Source of the DNA: Lewinellaceae bacterium
GTDB lineage: Bacteria; Bacteroidota; Bacteroidia; Chitinophagales; Saprospiraceae
Assembly: GCA_020636275.1 (NCBI GenBank)
Contig: JACJYD010000002.1
Span: 620,001 to 684,000, forward strand
Reading direction: 5' to 3'
Length of the DNA stretch: 64,000 nucleotides
Positions 23,433 to 31,185 of the stretch are shown in pieces. Positions within the stretch are counted from its first letter, which is position 1. Each line of letters opens with the position of its first letter. Both the position numbers and the translations under genes were made by a program. Under the pieces are notes generated by a model. That model was not told the DNA's origin, ran no database searches, and was given only the letters and a program-made list of their open reading frames with translations.

Positions 23433-24374
23433 CTAGTGAAGGGGTGACTTAGTGACCCCCTCACTAAATCGGATTCCAATCACTTCCTCCATCCCTACCG
23501 GCGCATACCCAAACGTTTCCTCCAGTCTCCGGTGCTCAGCTGGCGCCGCCTCCGCCAGATCGGCGGGAAAGTGGTTGAACAGTTTGACGGCAAAATAGAT
23601 CGAACGGAAGAAGGGATTGAAGGGCTTGATCAGAGCGGTCAATACGTTTAGAATAGCCAGCGGGATGGCCTGGTGCCGCACGGGCCTCCCCGTGATCCCG
23701 GATACCATTTCCGCAAATTCGGGAAAAGAGATCGCCCTTGGGCCGGTCATGTGAAACCGCCTTCCGGAGAGATCATCCCTAAGCACTGCCCGTGCTGCGA
23801 TCTCGCCCACATCTTCGGAGTGGATACAGGGAATGGGGCGATACCCTCCGCCCGGCACCATCAGCCGCTTGCCGCGCAGGAAGGTGAAGAACAGGTCGTA
23901 GGAGGGGGCATTGCCCAAAATAGTCCAGTTGAGGCCCGATTCGGCAATTTGGCGTTCTACTTCCGGTTGGATAGCTCCCAAGGACCCAATGCCTTGTTGT
24001 TTCAGGACATCGGGGCGATTGCCATATACCGAAAGGTAAACCAAGCGCCCTACGCCCTGGCGTTTTGCTTCCGCCAGGATATTCAGCACCGCATCGTACT
24101 CGATCTCCCGTTCGCGGCGGATGAGTTTCGGGCTCATCGCCGACAGGGCGACGACGATGCCTGCGGTTTCGGAAATAGCTTGTTCCACCATTTTAGGATC
24201 GCAAACATCGCCTTCCAGGAAATCGACATTCGGTCCGAGGAGGTCACGGGCGGAGGCAGCGTTCCGGGTCAATACCCGCACCGGAACGCCTTTGGCGAGG
24301 AGTTTTTCCACCACTTTTCGTCCGAGGTGGCCCGTGCCACCAAAAACGACGATGGGTTTATTGAGGGGAGGCAT
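23433..24374 (-). CDS. NAD(P)-binding NmrA/SDR-type protein
   Basis: 313 residues. The dinucleotide fold starts at once (VVFGGTGHLGRKVVEKLL, residues 9-26), followed by RVLTRN and DFLEGDVCDP. It is an atypical short-chain dehydrogenase of the NmrA/complex-I-assembly type, acting as sensor or reductase on an unknown substrate. The C-terminus is unusual. The last ten codons (SEGVTKSPLH) and the stop are supplied by copy 3 of the 31-bp palindromic repeat, so the natural end was probably replaced or extended. Its start overlaps the SCO gene by 17 bp. Confidence 0.85.
   Translation of the reverse strand: MPPLNKPIVVFGGTGHLGRKVVEKLLAKGVPVRVLTRNAASARDLLGPNVDFLEGDVCDPKMVEQAISETAGIVVALSAMSPKLIRREREIEYDAVLNILAEAKRQGVGRLVYLSVYGNRPDVLKQQGIGSLGAIQPEVERQIAESGLNWTILGNAPSYDLFFTFLRGKRLMVPGGGYRPIPCIHSEDVGEIAARAVLRDDLSGRRFHMTGPRAISFPEFAEMVSGITGRPVRHQAIPLAILNVLTALIKPFNPFFRSIYFAVKLFNHFPADLAEAAPAEHRRLEETFGYAPVGMEEVIGIRFSEGVTKSPLH
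23435..23465. repeat. Palindromic repeat copy 3, inside a coding end
   Basis: A 31-bp copy in the same orientation as copy 2. It encodes the C-terminal residues and borders the stop codon of the NmrA-type gene. Confidence 0.85.
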
Positions 24375-25008
24375 TGTTTTTCATCTCGTTCAGCAGAACC
24401 TCAATATCCTTCATGAACTTGTCGACCGATTCCGGGTCGGTGCCGTCGCAGAAGGAGCGGACATGCCGTTGGGGGTCGACCAGGATGATGCGGCCGCTGT
24501 GGTCAAAACCACCCGGCACATCCGGATTTTCGATGGCGATGCTGAAATAGTCATCGGCAATTTCGTACAAGTCGTCTTTCTCCCCGGTTACGAAATGCCA
24601 TTTGCTGGACTCGACGCCGAGGTTGGTCGCATACATTTTTAGGTGGCCCACTGTGTCGCGTTTGGGGTCGATCGTGTGGGCCAGGAGCAGAAGCCGGTCT
24701 TCGTCCTTGAACGCATTGTAAATGCGCAACATCTGTTTGGTGACCTTCGGACAAATGGTCGGACAGCTGGTGAAGAAAAAATCGACCACATATGCCTTTC
24801 CGGCGAACGTCTCGTTCGTCACCAACTGGCTGTCCTGATCGACAAAAGCGAAGTCGGGCACGGTGTGATAGATCGTATCGCCATCCACCACATCCCGGTT
24901 GCCGATGATGGGGAGGGTAGCGGGATCATGATGGGGGAGGTTGCAGGCTTGCAGGAATACGAAGGTGCTGATAAATAGGGAAATATTGCGGATGATAGAA
25001 GTCTTCAT
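24358..25008 (-). CDS. SCO1/SenC-family copper chaperone lipoprotein
   Basis: 216 residues. A lipoprotein signal (SLFISTFVFLQAC) precedes a thioredoxin-like domain. The copper site is visible: FFFTSCPTICPK (CxxxC) and the distal His in GGFDHSGRIILVDPQ. The typical segment HTIDPKRDTVGHLKMYA is present. The family delivers copper to the CuA site of cytochrome oxidase and guards against thiol stress. It overlaps both neighbours by a few bases, in a three-gene operon with an unknown lipoprotein upstream and an NmrA-type protein downstream. Confidence 0.93.
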   Translation of the reverse strand: MKTSIIRNISLFISTFVFLQACNLPHHDPATLPIIGNRDVVDGDTIYHTVPDFAFVDQDSQLVTNETFAGKAYVVDFFFTSCPTICPKVTKQMLRIYNAFKDEDRLLLLAHTIDPKRDTVGHLKMYATNLGVESSKWHFVTGEKDDLYEIADDYFSIAIENPDVPGGFDHSGRIILVDPQRHVRSFCDGTDPESVDKFMKDIEVLLNEMKNNASPQ

Positions 25009-25502
25009 TTGTCTTCGGATTGATTGATTCCATATTTTTCCATGGCGGCCCGGGCGCGCTCGATACTCGACTGGGTCAGGGTGTCAATATCCCGGATCTT
25101 GACCAGTTCGCCGTCCAGGTAGTTCATAACGGCCTGATGGTCCATCGATTCGCGCAGCATGTCGAGGTTGTTGATAAATTTACCCATCCAGTCGTACATG
25201 GCTTCGTCGGCCTCATTGAGGCGCTTAATCACTTCCACGAGCGCCTCCTGGCGGTTTTCGTCCTCTCTGCCCGCCTGGCTTTCCGCTTGCAAAAATCCCT
25301 TGATCTGCCGCGAAAGGCGGTTGACGACCGCCGTTTGGGGCATGACGGCATTGTGGAGGTCCATGATCTCTTGCCGCCTGGCTTCCTGCTCGGCCTTTTG
25401 GGCGTCGGTAAGGCTGGTTTGGGTAGTGGCAGGGCCCTTATTTTGGCAGCTAAAAAGGATCAGCGCGAAAAAAAAGAGAGGGAAACGGAGCGGTAGTCGC
25501 AT
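25005..25502 (-). CDS. Small helical lipoprotein, unknown
   Basis: 165 residues. MRLPLRFPLFFFALILFSC is a lipoprotein signal with Cys at residue 19. The rest is highly charged and alpha-helical (AQKAEQEARRQEIMDLHNAV; DGELVKIRDIDTLTQSSIERARAAM), probably a coiled coil. The family is not recognised. An ATGA-type overlap (4 bp) couples it to the SCO gene, so it probably acts in the same envelope or oxidase-assembly context. Confidence 0.8.
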   Translation of the reverse strand: MRLPLRFPLFFFALILFSCQNKGPATTQTSLTDAQKAEQEARRQEIMDLHNAVMPQTAVVNRLSRQIKGFLQAESQAGREDENRQEALVEVIKRLNEADEAMYDWMGKFINNLDMLRESMDHQAVMNYLDGELVKIRDIDTLTQSSIERARAAMEKYGINQSEDK

Positions 25503-25568
25503 AGCAGGCGGGTTGTGGGGGAAAAAATATCCGGAGTAAAGATATCGTTTTGAATAAAAATTGACCCT

Positions 25569-26094
25569 ATGAGAACACCGAAGATCCTGCTTGGGTTGTA
25601 TCTATTGTCTTGTTTTACCACCACTTGATCATCTCCAACCTGATTCCATTATCGGGTATGTCGAAGGGGCTCCCTTCCGGGAAGGTCGTGTTTGGGGCAC
25701 CCTTACCAGCCGGAAAGAGATGCTGCCAGGTATGGAGGTCCTAATCCGGCTGGGACCATCCAGCTATTCTATATTCTGTACCGGTACAGTAGTGGAAAAC
25801 ACGGACCCTAACTATCCAAACCACTTCTCCCATGTGGAGAATTATGGATTGTTCGTGAAGAAAGGCGACCAAATTCAGCAATTGGTTGGGCCCTTGCAAT
25901 ATTCTTTAAAGGGAGATAAAACGACGCTGGAAATGGAATGGGTCGGAGATCTGGATGGGGATGGCGCCCTGGATGTGGTCTTATATTTTTGCAACCACCA
26001 CGCTTGCTGGTCAGACCTGGTCTTCTTGTCCTCCCTTGCCATGGAGGAAGAACTAATGCACCTGGTAGAGATCGATAGCAAATGCGGAGATTGA
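25569..26094 (+). pseudogene. Frameshifted small lipoprotein gene
   Basis: An ATG at 25569 opens MRTPKILLGLYLLSC, a good lipoprotein signal, but the frame stops at TGA 25626-25628. A long frame shifted by +1 overlaps it and runs to 26094 with secreted-protein character (DSIIGYVEGAPFREGRVWGT ... VGDLDGDGALDVVLYFC, an Asp-rich FG-GAP-like calcium loop). The two halves read as one gene broken by a one-base insertion or two-base deletion near 25610-25628. If the TTG at 25591 is used instead, the protein would be 167 residues without a clear signal. Sequencing error is possible. Confidence 0.6.
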
Positions 26095-26135
26095 AAAAAC
26101 GTCAATAGACTAGAGGTCAGCTCAAAAAGAAGATA

Positions 26136-26179
26136 ATTATTGGCTCAAAAGGAGCGAAAGCGAATTTTGAGCCAATAAT
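26136..26179. terminator. Bidirectional terminator
   Basis: A 15-bp perfect stem (ATTATTGGCTCAAAA with its complement) around a 14-nt loop, between convergent genes. A/T runs lie on the outer and inner ends of the arms on both strands. Confidence 0.75.
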
Positions 26180-26180
26180 A

Positions 26181-27050
26181 TTAATAGGTCCTCGTCATCG
26201 ACTCCGGCACGACGATAATAAAATCAGCAACCCCCTGGTTGTCTTCCGCCACCTCGTCGATCTTTTCCTGGCTGAACAGGCCGATCGTCAGGGTCTTGGC
26301 TTTGGGCGCGTATTTGTCGAGGTACCAAAGGATGCCCTCCTGGTTGTTGGAGTGGTAGGAGCCGTTGAAGTGGAGGAAGCTTTTGCCTTTTTTCCAATGC
26401 TCGCTGATCGACCAGGCCATGGTGGCGTCCTTGGCGGCCTGGGCCTTGGGGAAGTTTTCCGTCACGCCGCCGCCGTGGCCTTCCATCATTTCCATCATGC
26501 TTTTATAGCCCGGTAGACTAAGATCAACCTCGATGGGCTGCGGGGCGATGTAACGCCTGCTTTCGGCGCTAAGTTCGTCCAGGCCTTCCAACCCCTTTGA
26601 ACTGATCAGGCTGGCGTAGCGGCGCGGGATGTTGGTGCCGATAAAAGGCAATCCGTTCTCTCTGGCAAATTCGACCAGGGGCTTGTAGTCGGTCTGATAA
26701 TTGGACCAAAGCTTGGCTTCGTCCTTAAAGTTCTTCTCTTTGATCAATCCGGCGAGGTACTCGTCGAGGACGATCTGGTCGTCGCGCTCGAACATTTCGG
26801 CGCCCACGATGAGGTCTTTGCCCTTCTCGGCAAACAGGTCCTTGAGCAGTTCCAGTTCGAGCCAGTGCGCGATGGGGTTGTCGTGTTCTTCCCCGAAAAA
26901 GACGACATCGGCCTTACCGGCGGCCTTGAGGAGTTCCTTATAGGAGCTTTCCTTGCCTTTTGCGTCGAAAATTTGATAGGAGGGTTTGTCCTGGGAGATT
27001 GCCAAAAACGGCAGGGACAATAACAGCGGGAGTATGAGTTGTCTTTTCAT
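26181..27050 (-). CDS. ChaN-family (haem-binding uptake type) secreted protein
   Basis: 289 residues from the ATG at 27050, which opens a signal peptide (MKRQLILPLLLSLPFLAISQ). ChaN/DUF399 motifs follow: VFFGEEHDNPIAHWLELELL, VGAEMFERDDQIVLDEYLAG, and GNASHSN-like segments near the end (LHFNGSYHSNNQEGILWYLD). Characterised relatives bind haem and may function in iron uptake at the outer membrane. The start codon overlaps the end of arfB by 4 bp, so the two are cotranscribed. Confidence 0.87.
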   Translation of the reverse strand: MKRQLILPLLLSLPFLAISQDKPSYQIFDAKGKESSYKELLKAAGKADVVFFGEEHDNPIAHWLELELLKDLFAEKGKDLIVGAEMFERDDQIVLDEYLAGLIKEKNFKDEAKLWSNYQTDYKPLVEFARENGLPFIGTNIPRRYASLISSKGLEGLDELSAESRRYIAPQPIEVDLSLPGYKSMMEMMEGHGGGVTENFPKAQAAKDATMAWSISEHWKKGKSFLHFNGSYHSNNQEGILWYLDKYAPKAKTLTIGLFSQEKIDEVAEDNQGVADFIIVVPESMTRTY

Positions 27051-27454
27051 GGGTGCAAAGGTACGGAATTGCGCCACGCTTTTTTCTGACTTTGGGCCTT
27101 TTTATTGCGCAAACGGTTCGCCGTATTGGGTTTGCGGGGCTTGTGGCCTTTGCCGGTCTTCTCGGGCTTCAGTGCAGCTTCGATCAGCTGCAAAAAACGA
27201 TGAAAAGCTTCCTTGCGGTTGCGGTATTGCGAGCGGTGCATGTCGGTCGCAATGACCAATTGCCCCTCCTGGTTGATCCGGTTGGCGAGCCGCCTGGCGA
27301 TCTGCTCTTTCTCTTCCTCTGAAAGGAAGGCCGACCCCGCCACGTCAAAGACCAGTTCAACCCGGGTCTCCACCTTGTTGACGTTCTGGCCCCCTTTTCC
27401 CGATGCCCTCGAGAAGCGGAATTTGCACTCGGTATGTAGTTGTTGAAGGGACAT
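27047..27454 (-). CDS. arfB: Alternative ribosome-rescue factor / peptidyl-tRNA hydrolase ArfB
   Basis: 135 residues. The GGQ catalytic loop is in RASGKGGQNVNKVETRVEL (about residues 16-34), as in class I release factors but without a codon-recognition domain. The basic C-terminal tail (GKGHKPRKPNTANRLRNKKAQSQKKAWR) is the part that enters the empty mRNA channel in ArfB/YaeJ. It frees ribosomes stalled without a stop codon. A heptamer repeat array lies 15 bp upstream, between it and the divergent photolyase gene. Confidence 0.95.
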   Translation of the reverse strand: MSLQQLHTECKFRFSRASGKGGQNVNKVETRVELVFDVAGSAFLSEEEKEQIARRLANRINQEGQLVIATDMHRSQYRNRKEAFHRFLQLIEAALKPEKTGKGHKPRKPNTANRLRNKKAQSQKKAWRNSVPLHP

Positions 27455-27468
27455 TTTTTGGGTACTGG

Positions 27469-27524
27469 TGATTGGTGATTGGTGATTGGTGATTAGTGAT
27501 TAGTGATTAGTGATTAGTGATTGG
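27469..27524. repeat. Heptamer array A, eight TGATTGG/TGATTAG units
   Basis: Three TGATTGG, four TGATTAG and one TGATTGG unit without interruption, between the divergent arfB and cry-DASH genes. The only array of this family here that is not next to a stop codon. Confidence 0.95.
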
Positions 27525-27615
27525 AAAATTACCCAGTCACCAGTAACCAGTTTCCTCACCAATAAGTTCCCGCATTCTTTACCTTAATTTGACCAACCAA
27601 ATTTCTTTGACCTTG

Positions 27616-27644
27616 TTGTACCCAAGCATAGCGAGCTATCTTTA
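27616..27644 (+). promoter_or_regulatory. Candidate cry-DASH promoter
   Basis: TTG (27616-27618) and TATCTTTA (27637-27644, one mismatch to TAnnTTTG) are 18 bp apart. The start codon follows 10 bp later, so the leader would be very short. Confidence 0.3.
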
Positions 27645-27654
27645 AACAATTTTT

Positions 27655-29022
27655 ATGCACAAAAAAAGAGCGATCGTCTGGTTCCGGAACGACTTGCGCT
27701 TACACGACAACGAAGCGCTGTCGGAGGCCTTAAGTCACGCCGAGGAAGTCATCCCCGTCTACGTCTTCGACGAGCGGACCTTCCTTGGGGATACCCGTTG
27801 GTTTGGATTCCGGAAAACGGGGAGATACCGCGCCCGCTTCATTCTGGAGAGCGTACAGGAACTCCGGCAGCAGCTCCGCCAATTGGGCAGCGAACTGTAC
27901 GTGCGGGTGGGAAAGCCCGAGGAGGAGCTGTTTCGGATCGCCCAGGAGTGCAAGACGAGTTGGGTCTTTTGCAATCGCGAACGCACGCAGGAAGAAGTGG
28001 CGGTACAAGATGCCCTCGAACGCAAACTGTGGTCCATCGGTCAGGAGATGCGCTGCAGCCGGGGCAAGATGCTCTACTACACAGCCGATCTTCCTTTTCC
28101 CATTACCCATACCCCCGACGTCTTTACCCAATTTCGCAAGGAAGTGGAAAAGGTCGTACCGGTCCGCGAGCCTTTGCCACCGCCGGAAGGTCCTTTTCCC
28201 CACCTCACCTGTGCCCTGGAAAGCGGCAAAATGCCCTTTCTGGAAGATTTTGGCTACGAACCAATAGAGCCCGATCCCCGGGCTGCGCTGATTTTCAAGG
28301 GTGGGGAAAAAGAAGCCCTTCGCCGCTTGCGCTATTACTTCTGGGAATCGGATCAGGCGGCAACCTACGAAGAGACTCGCAATGGCCTCCTCGGCGGCGA
28401 TTATTCCACCAAATTCTCTCCCTGGCTGGCGCAGGGATGTATTTCTCCGAAAAAGATCTACCGCGAATTAAAAGCCTACGAAGCGGAGCGGGGTGAAAAC
28501 AAATCGACCTACTGGATCTTCTTCGAACTGCTCTGGCGCGATTTTTTCCGGCTCATGGCCAAAAAACACGGCGAGAAGATCTTCCTGAAAGGCGGTCCGC
28601 GCGAAAAACCGGATCCCTCCCTTCATAACGACCGTGTCTTGCTCGACCAATGGATCAACGGCCGCACCGGCAATCCCTTCGTCGATGCCAATATGCGGGA
28701 ACTGAAATCGACCGGCTTTATGTCGAACCGCGGCCGGCAAAATGTGGCTTCTTTCCTGGTGAAAGACCTGGGGCTCAACTGGCAAATGGGCGCCGAGTAC
28801 TTCGAGTCGATCCTGATCGATTACGACCCCGCCAGCAACTGGGGCAATTGGAACTACATCGCCGGCGTCGGCAGCGATCCCCGTGAAGATCGCCATTTCA
28901 ATACCCTCACTCAGGCCCGCAAATACGATCCGCAAGCCGAGTATGTGAAGACCTGGTTGCCCGCGCTCGCTGCGCTGTCGGCGGAGGATATCTTTCAACT
29001 GTACTCCCCGGCGCTGGGGTAG
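27655..29022 (+). CDS. DASH-type cryptochrome/photolyase
   Basis: 455 residues. The N-terminal antenna domain starts KKRAIVWFRNDLRLHDNEAL. The C-terminal FAD domain has GGDYSTKFSPWLAQGCISPK, TYWIFFELLWRDFFRLMAKK, GNPFVDANMRELKSTGFMSNRGRQNVASFL and DPASNWGNWNYIAGVGSDPR. This combination marks the DASH clade, which repairs cyclobutane dimers in single-stranded or looped DNA with light. The stop codon (TAG, 29020-29022) directly abuts heptamer array B. Confidence 0.95.
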   Translation: MHKKRAIVWFRNDLRLHDNEALSEALSHAEEVIPVYVFDERTFLGDTRWFGFRKTGRYRARFILESVQELRQQLRQLGSELYVRVGKPEEELFRIAQECKTSWVFCNRERTQEEVAVQDALERKLWSIGQEMRCSRGKMLYYTADLPFPITHTPDVFTQFRKEVEKVVPVREPLPPPEGPFPHLTCALESGKMPFLEDFGYEPIEPDPRAALIFKGGEKEALRRLRYYFWESDQAATYEETRNGLLGGDYSTKFSPWLAQGCISPKKIYRELKAYEAERGENKSTYWIFFELLWRDFFRLMAKKHGEKIFLKGGPREKPDPSLHNDRVLLDQWINGRTGNPFVDANMRELKSTGFMSNRGRQNVASFLVKDLGLNWQMGAEYFESILIDYDPASNWGNWNYIAGVGSDPREDRHFNTLTQARKYDPQAEYVKTWLPALAALSAEDIFQLYSPALG

Positions 29023-29127
29023 TGATTGGTGATTGGTGATTGGTGATTAGTGATTGGTGATTGGTGATTGGTGATTGGTGATTGGTGATTGGTTGATACT
29101 AAACCAATCACCAATCACTAATCACTA
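29023..29127. repeat. Heptamer array B with inverted half
   Basis: Ten TGATTGG/TGATTAG units (29023-29092), an 11-bp spacer, then three to four complementary units (29104-29127). It fills the whole gap between two convergent genes. The cry-DASH stop codon touches one end and the DUF389 stop codon is the other end. It can form a hairpin of about 25 bp. Confidence 0.95.
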
Positions 29128-30525
29128 ATACCTGATCAACACCACCGTATCCAGTTCTGCCCTTAACCGGGCGAAACGCGCCAGGCGCTCTTCTTCGATC
29201 TTTTTGGCGGAGTTGGGCTTACCGGGTTTCCACTGTACCATCAGGGTGGGCACGTAGTGGTAGACGGTGTCTTCCTTGGCCTGCTGGGTGCGGCCGAAGC
29301 TCAGCTCTTTGATATCGGGAAAGAGGACCTGTGCCTCCCGCATGGCGTGGATGAAGAGGGTCGAGTCGCTGGTCATCAGCTCGATCCGTTCGGTCAGGGC
29401 CTGGATCTGTTTGTCTTTCTCGGTTTGGATCTTTCGGTCGGTCTCAAAGATGTCGAGCAGTTCGCGTTGCATGGTTTGCTTGAGCTCCTCTATTTCCAGA
29501 TCGGTCATGGTCATATCGGCGACGATGGGCTGGAATTTGGCGCGACAGTTGAGTGAGGTGAATTCTTCGGTGAAAATGGCCAGGGAGTCGGCTTTGTTAT
29601 TTTCAAAAATGAAGAGTTTGACCTCGAGGGAGTCGGTTTGTTTGTTCTCTTGGATCTCCCATATCGCCCCTTCGAAGTTGGTTTCCAGGAAGGTCTGGAT
29701 GCGGGTCTTGTCGTGCAGCAGGTCGAGCACGTCGTAGAGGATGTAAAAGCTGGGGATGATCATGAGGAGGCTGAAGAAAAAGAGGTAGAATTGCGTCCGC
29801 CTTTTCTCCTTCATATTTGGATAGGCCTTGAATGAAAAATTGAGCAAGCGCACGATCAGGTAGGTCGCCACGCCGACGAAGACGGCGTTGAGGAAGAAGA
29901 GATAGAAGGAGTTGAGCATGATCCCCCATTCGCCCGTCGCCAGGCCGAAGCCGGTGACGCAGAGGGGCGGCATCAAAGCCGTGGCGATGGCCACACCCGG
30001 AATGGCGTTGGAGGCGTCGCGGCGCGTCATGGAGATGATGCCGGCGATGCCGCCGAAAAAGGCGACGAGCACGTCGAGGAAGGTGGGCGCTGTGCGGGCC
30101 TGGATCTCGGAAGTCACCTCGCCAAAGGGAGTCAGGGAGAAATACACGTAACTGGTTGCCAGGGCGATGGCGATGGCGATGCCGAAGTGCCGCAGCGAAG
30201 TGAAGAGCATCTCCCGGTCGTTGATAGCTACAGAGAGTCCCAGACCCAGGATCGGCGACATCAAGGGCGAGATCAGCATGGCGCCGATGATGACGGCGGG
30301 GGAGTTGAGGTCGAGCCCCAGGCTGGCCACCATGATCGAACACATCAGCAACCAGGCGTTGGCGCCTTGCATCCGCATGTTCGACCGCACGTTGATCACC
30401 GCGCCTTCCCGGTCTACGCCTTCTTCCAGATTGATCAGTCCGGCGAAGAATTTGCGGAAAGCCGTCCAGAAGTTCTTCAGGGCTTCCCATACGGGTTGTG
30501 GGTCCTTGTTATTGGAGGTTTCCAT
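29125..30525 (-). CDS. DUF389 membrane protein
   Basis: 466 residues. The DUF389 core (about residues 55-250) has five to six membrane segments: ANAWLLMCSIMVASLGLDLN, VIIGAMLISPLMSPILGLGL, and VLVAFFGGIAGIISMTRR and the following segments. A long C-terminal soluble part (about 270-466) contains a coiled coil (DLEIEELKQTMQRELLDIFET). No function is established for the family. The stop codon TAG belongs to the edge of heptamer array B, and array C begins 16 bp before the start. Confidence 0.9.
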   Translation of the reverse strand: METSNNKDPQPVWEALKNFWTAFRKFFAGLINLEEGVDREGAVINVRSNMRMQGANAWLLMCSIMVASLGLDLNSPAVIIGAMLISPLMSPILGLGLSVAINDREMLFTSLRHFGIAIAIALATSYVYFSLTPFGEVTSEIQARTAPTFLDVLVAFFGGIAGIISMTRRDASNAIPGVAIATALMPPLCVTGFGLATGEWGIMLNSFYLFFLNAVFVGVATYLIVRLLNFSFKAYPNMKEKRRTQFYLFFFSLLMIIPSFYILYDVLDLLHDKTRIQTFLETNFEGAIWEIQENKQTDSLEVKLFIFENNKADSLAIFTEEFTSLNCRAKFQPIVADMTMTDLEIEELKQTMQRELLDIFETDRKIQTEKDKQIQALTERIELMTSDSTLFIHAMREAQVLFPDIKELSFGRTQQAKEDTVYHYVPTLMVQWKPGKPNSAKKIEEERLARFARLRAELDTVVLIRY

Positions 30526-30540
30526 TTGTGTGTGGTAGGG

Positions 30541-30602
30541 TGATTGGTGATTGGTGATTAGTGATTAGTGATTGGTGAATAGTGATTGGTGATTAGTGAT
30601 TG
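30541..30602. repeat. Heptamer array C (left flank of the four-helix-bundle gene)
   Basis: Eight units of TGATTGG/TGATTAG (one TGAATAG) plus a partial unit. The TAA stop of the four-helix-bundle gene (30593-30595, minus strand) lies inside it. It is in inverse orientation to array D on the other side of that gene. Confidence 0.95.
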
Positions 30603-31042
30603 CGGGTTTTTCTTTCGAGGGATGTGATTAAGGCGTTGAGTAGCCTTCCAGTGGTGTTTATTTTTTCTTTCAGTTCATCAAATTCTTTTAAAGATAGGTA
30701 TTTCAAGTCTCGGGCGAGGAGAAGATGATACTTGGACTCTTCTAGCGACCCTCTTGATATATAGAAAAAGCGAAGGATCTCTTTAACAGATTTTTTACCA
30801 GTTCCCTCTGCAATATTTGCCGGAATAGAAACTGCGGCTCGCCTCATCTGGTCAACTAAAGCAAATCTCTCTTCCTTCGGAAAACTTCCGGTAAATTTGT
30901 AAAGGGATAGAACAAACTGATGGGCATTTCTCCAGGCATCCAATTCCTCAAACTTCCATTGGTTGTCAGAACCAGAATGGTAATGGTCCGCTTTCTCCTC
31001 TACCAGAAAAATGGAGTCGATTTCTTCAAGAAAAATATCCAT
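30593..31042 (-). CDS. Four-helix-bundle protein (rRNA intervening-sequence protein family)
   Basis: 149 residues. From about residue 29 it matches the four-helix-bundle/IVP family (FEELDAWRNAHQFVLSLYKF, ALVDQMRRAAVSIPANIAEG, EILRFFYISRGSLEESKYHL). Related proteins are encoded in 23S rRNA intervening sequences of Leptospira and others, and the Avd accessory protein of diversity-generating retroelements has a similar fold. The first 28 residues are extra. There is no rRNA gene or reverse transcriptase here. The gene is bounded on both sides by inverted heptamer arrays, and its last codons and stop derive from one of them. Confidence 0.9.
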   Translation of the reverse strand: MDIFLEEIDSIFLVEEKADHYHSGSDNQWKFEELDAWRNAHQFVLSLYKFTGSFPKEERFALVDQMRRAAVSIPANIAEGTGKKSVKEILRFFYISRGSLEESKYHLLLARDLKYLSLKEFDELKEKINTTGRLLNALITSLERKTRNH

Positions 31043-31060
31043 AGCTTTAATTTTACATTA

Positions 31061-31185
31061 ATCACCAATCACCAATCACCAATCACCAATCACCAATCAC
31101 CAATCACCAATCACCAATCACCAATCACCAATCACCAATCACCAATCACCAATCACCAATCACCAATCACCAATCACCAATCACA
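31061..31185. repeat. Heptamer array D, 17 perfect ATCACCA units
   Basis: Seventeen identical units and a partial unit, the longest and most uniform array of the window. It is complementary to array C. The TGA stop codon of the ABC ATPase gene (31181-31183, minus strand) is part of its end unit. Confidence 0.97.

Noticed and set aside
30593..31042. Diversity-generating retroelement
   Set aside because: The four-helix-bundle protein resembles Avd, but there is no reverse transcriptase, template repeat or variable repeat in the window.
27469..31185. CRISPR array
   Set aside because: The units are 7 bp and directly adjacent, without spacers; no cas gene is present.
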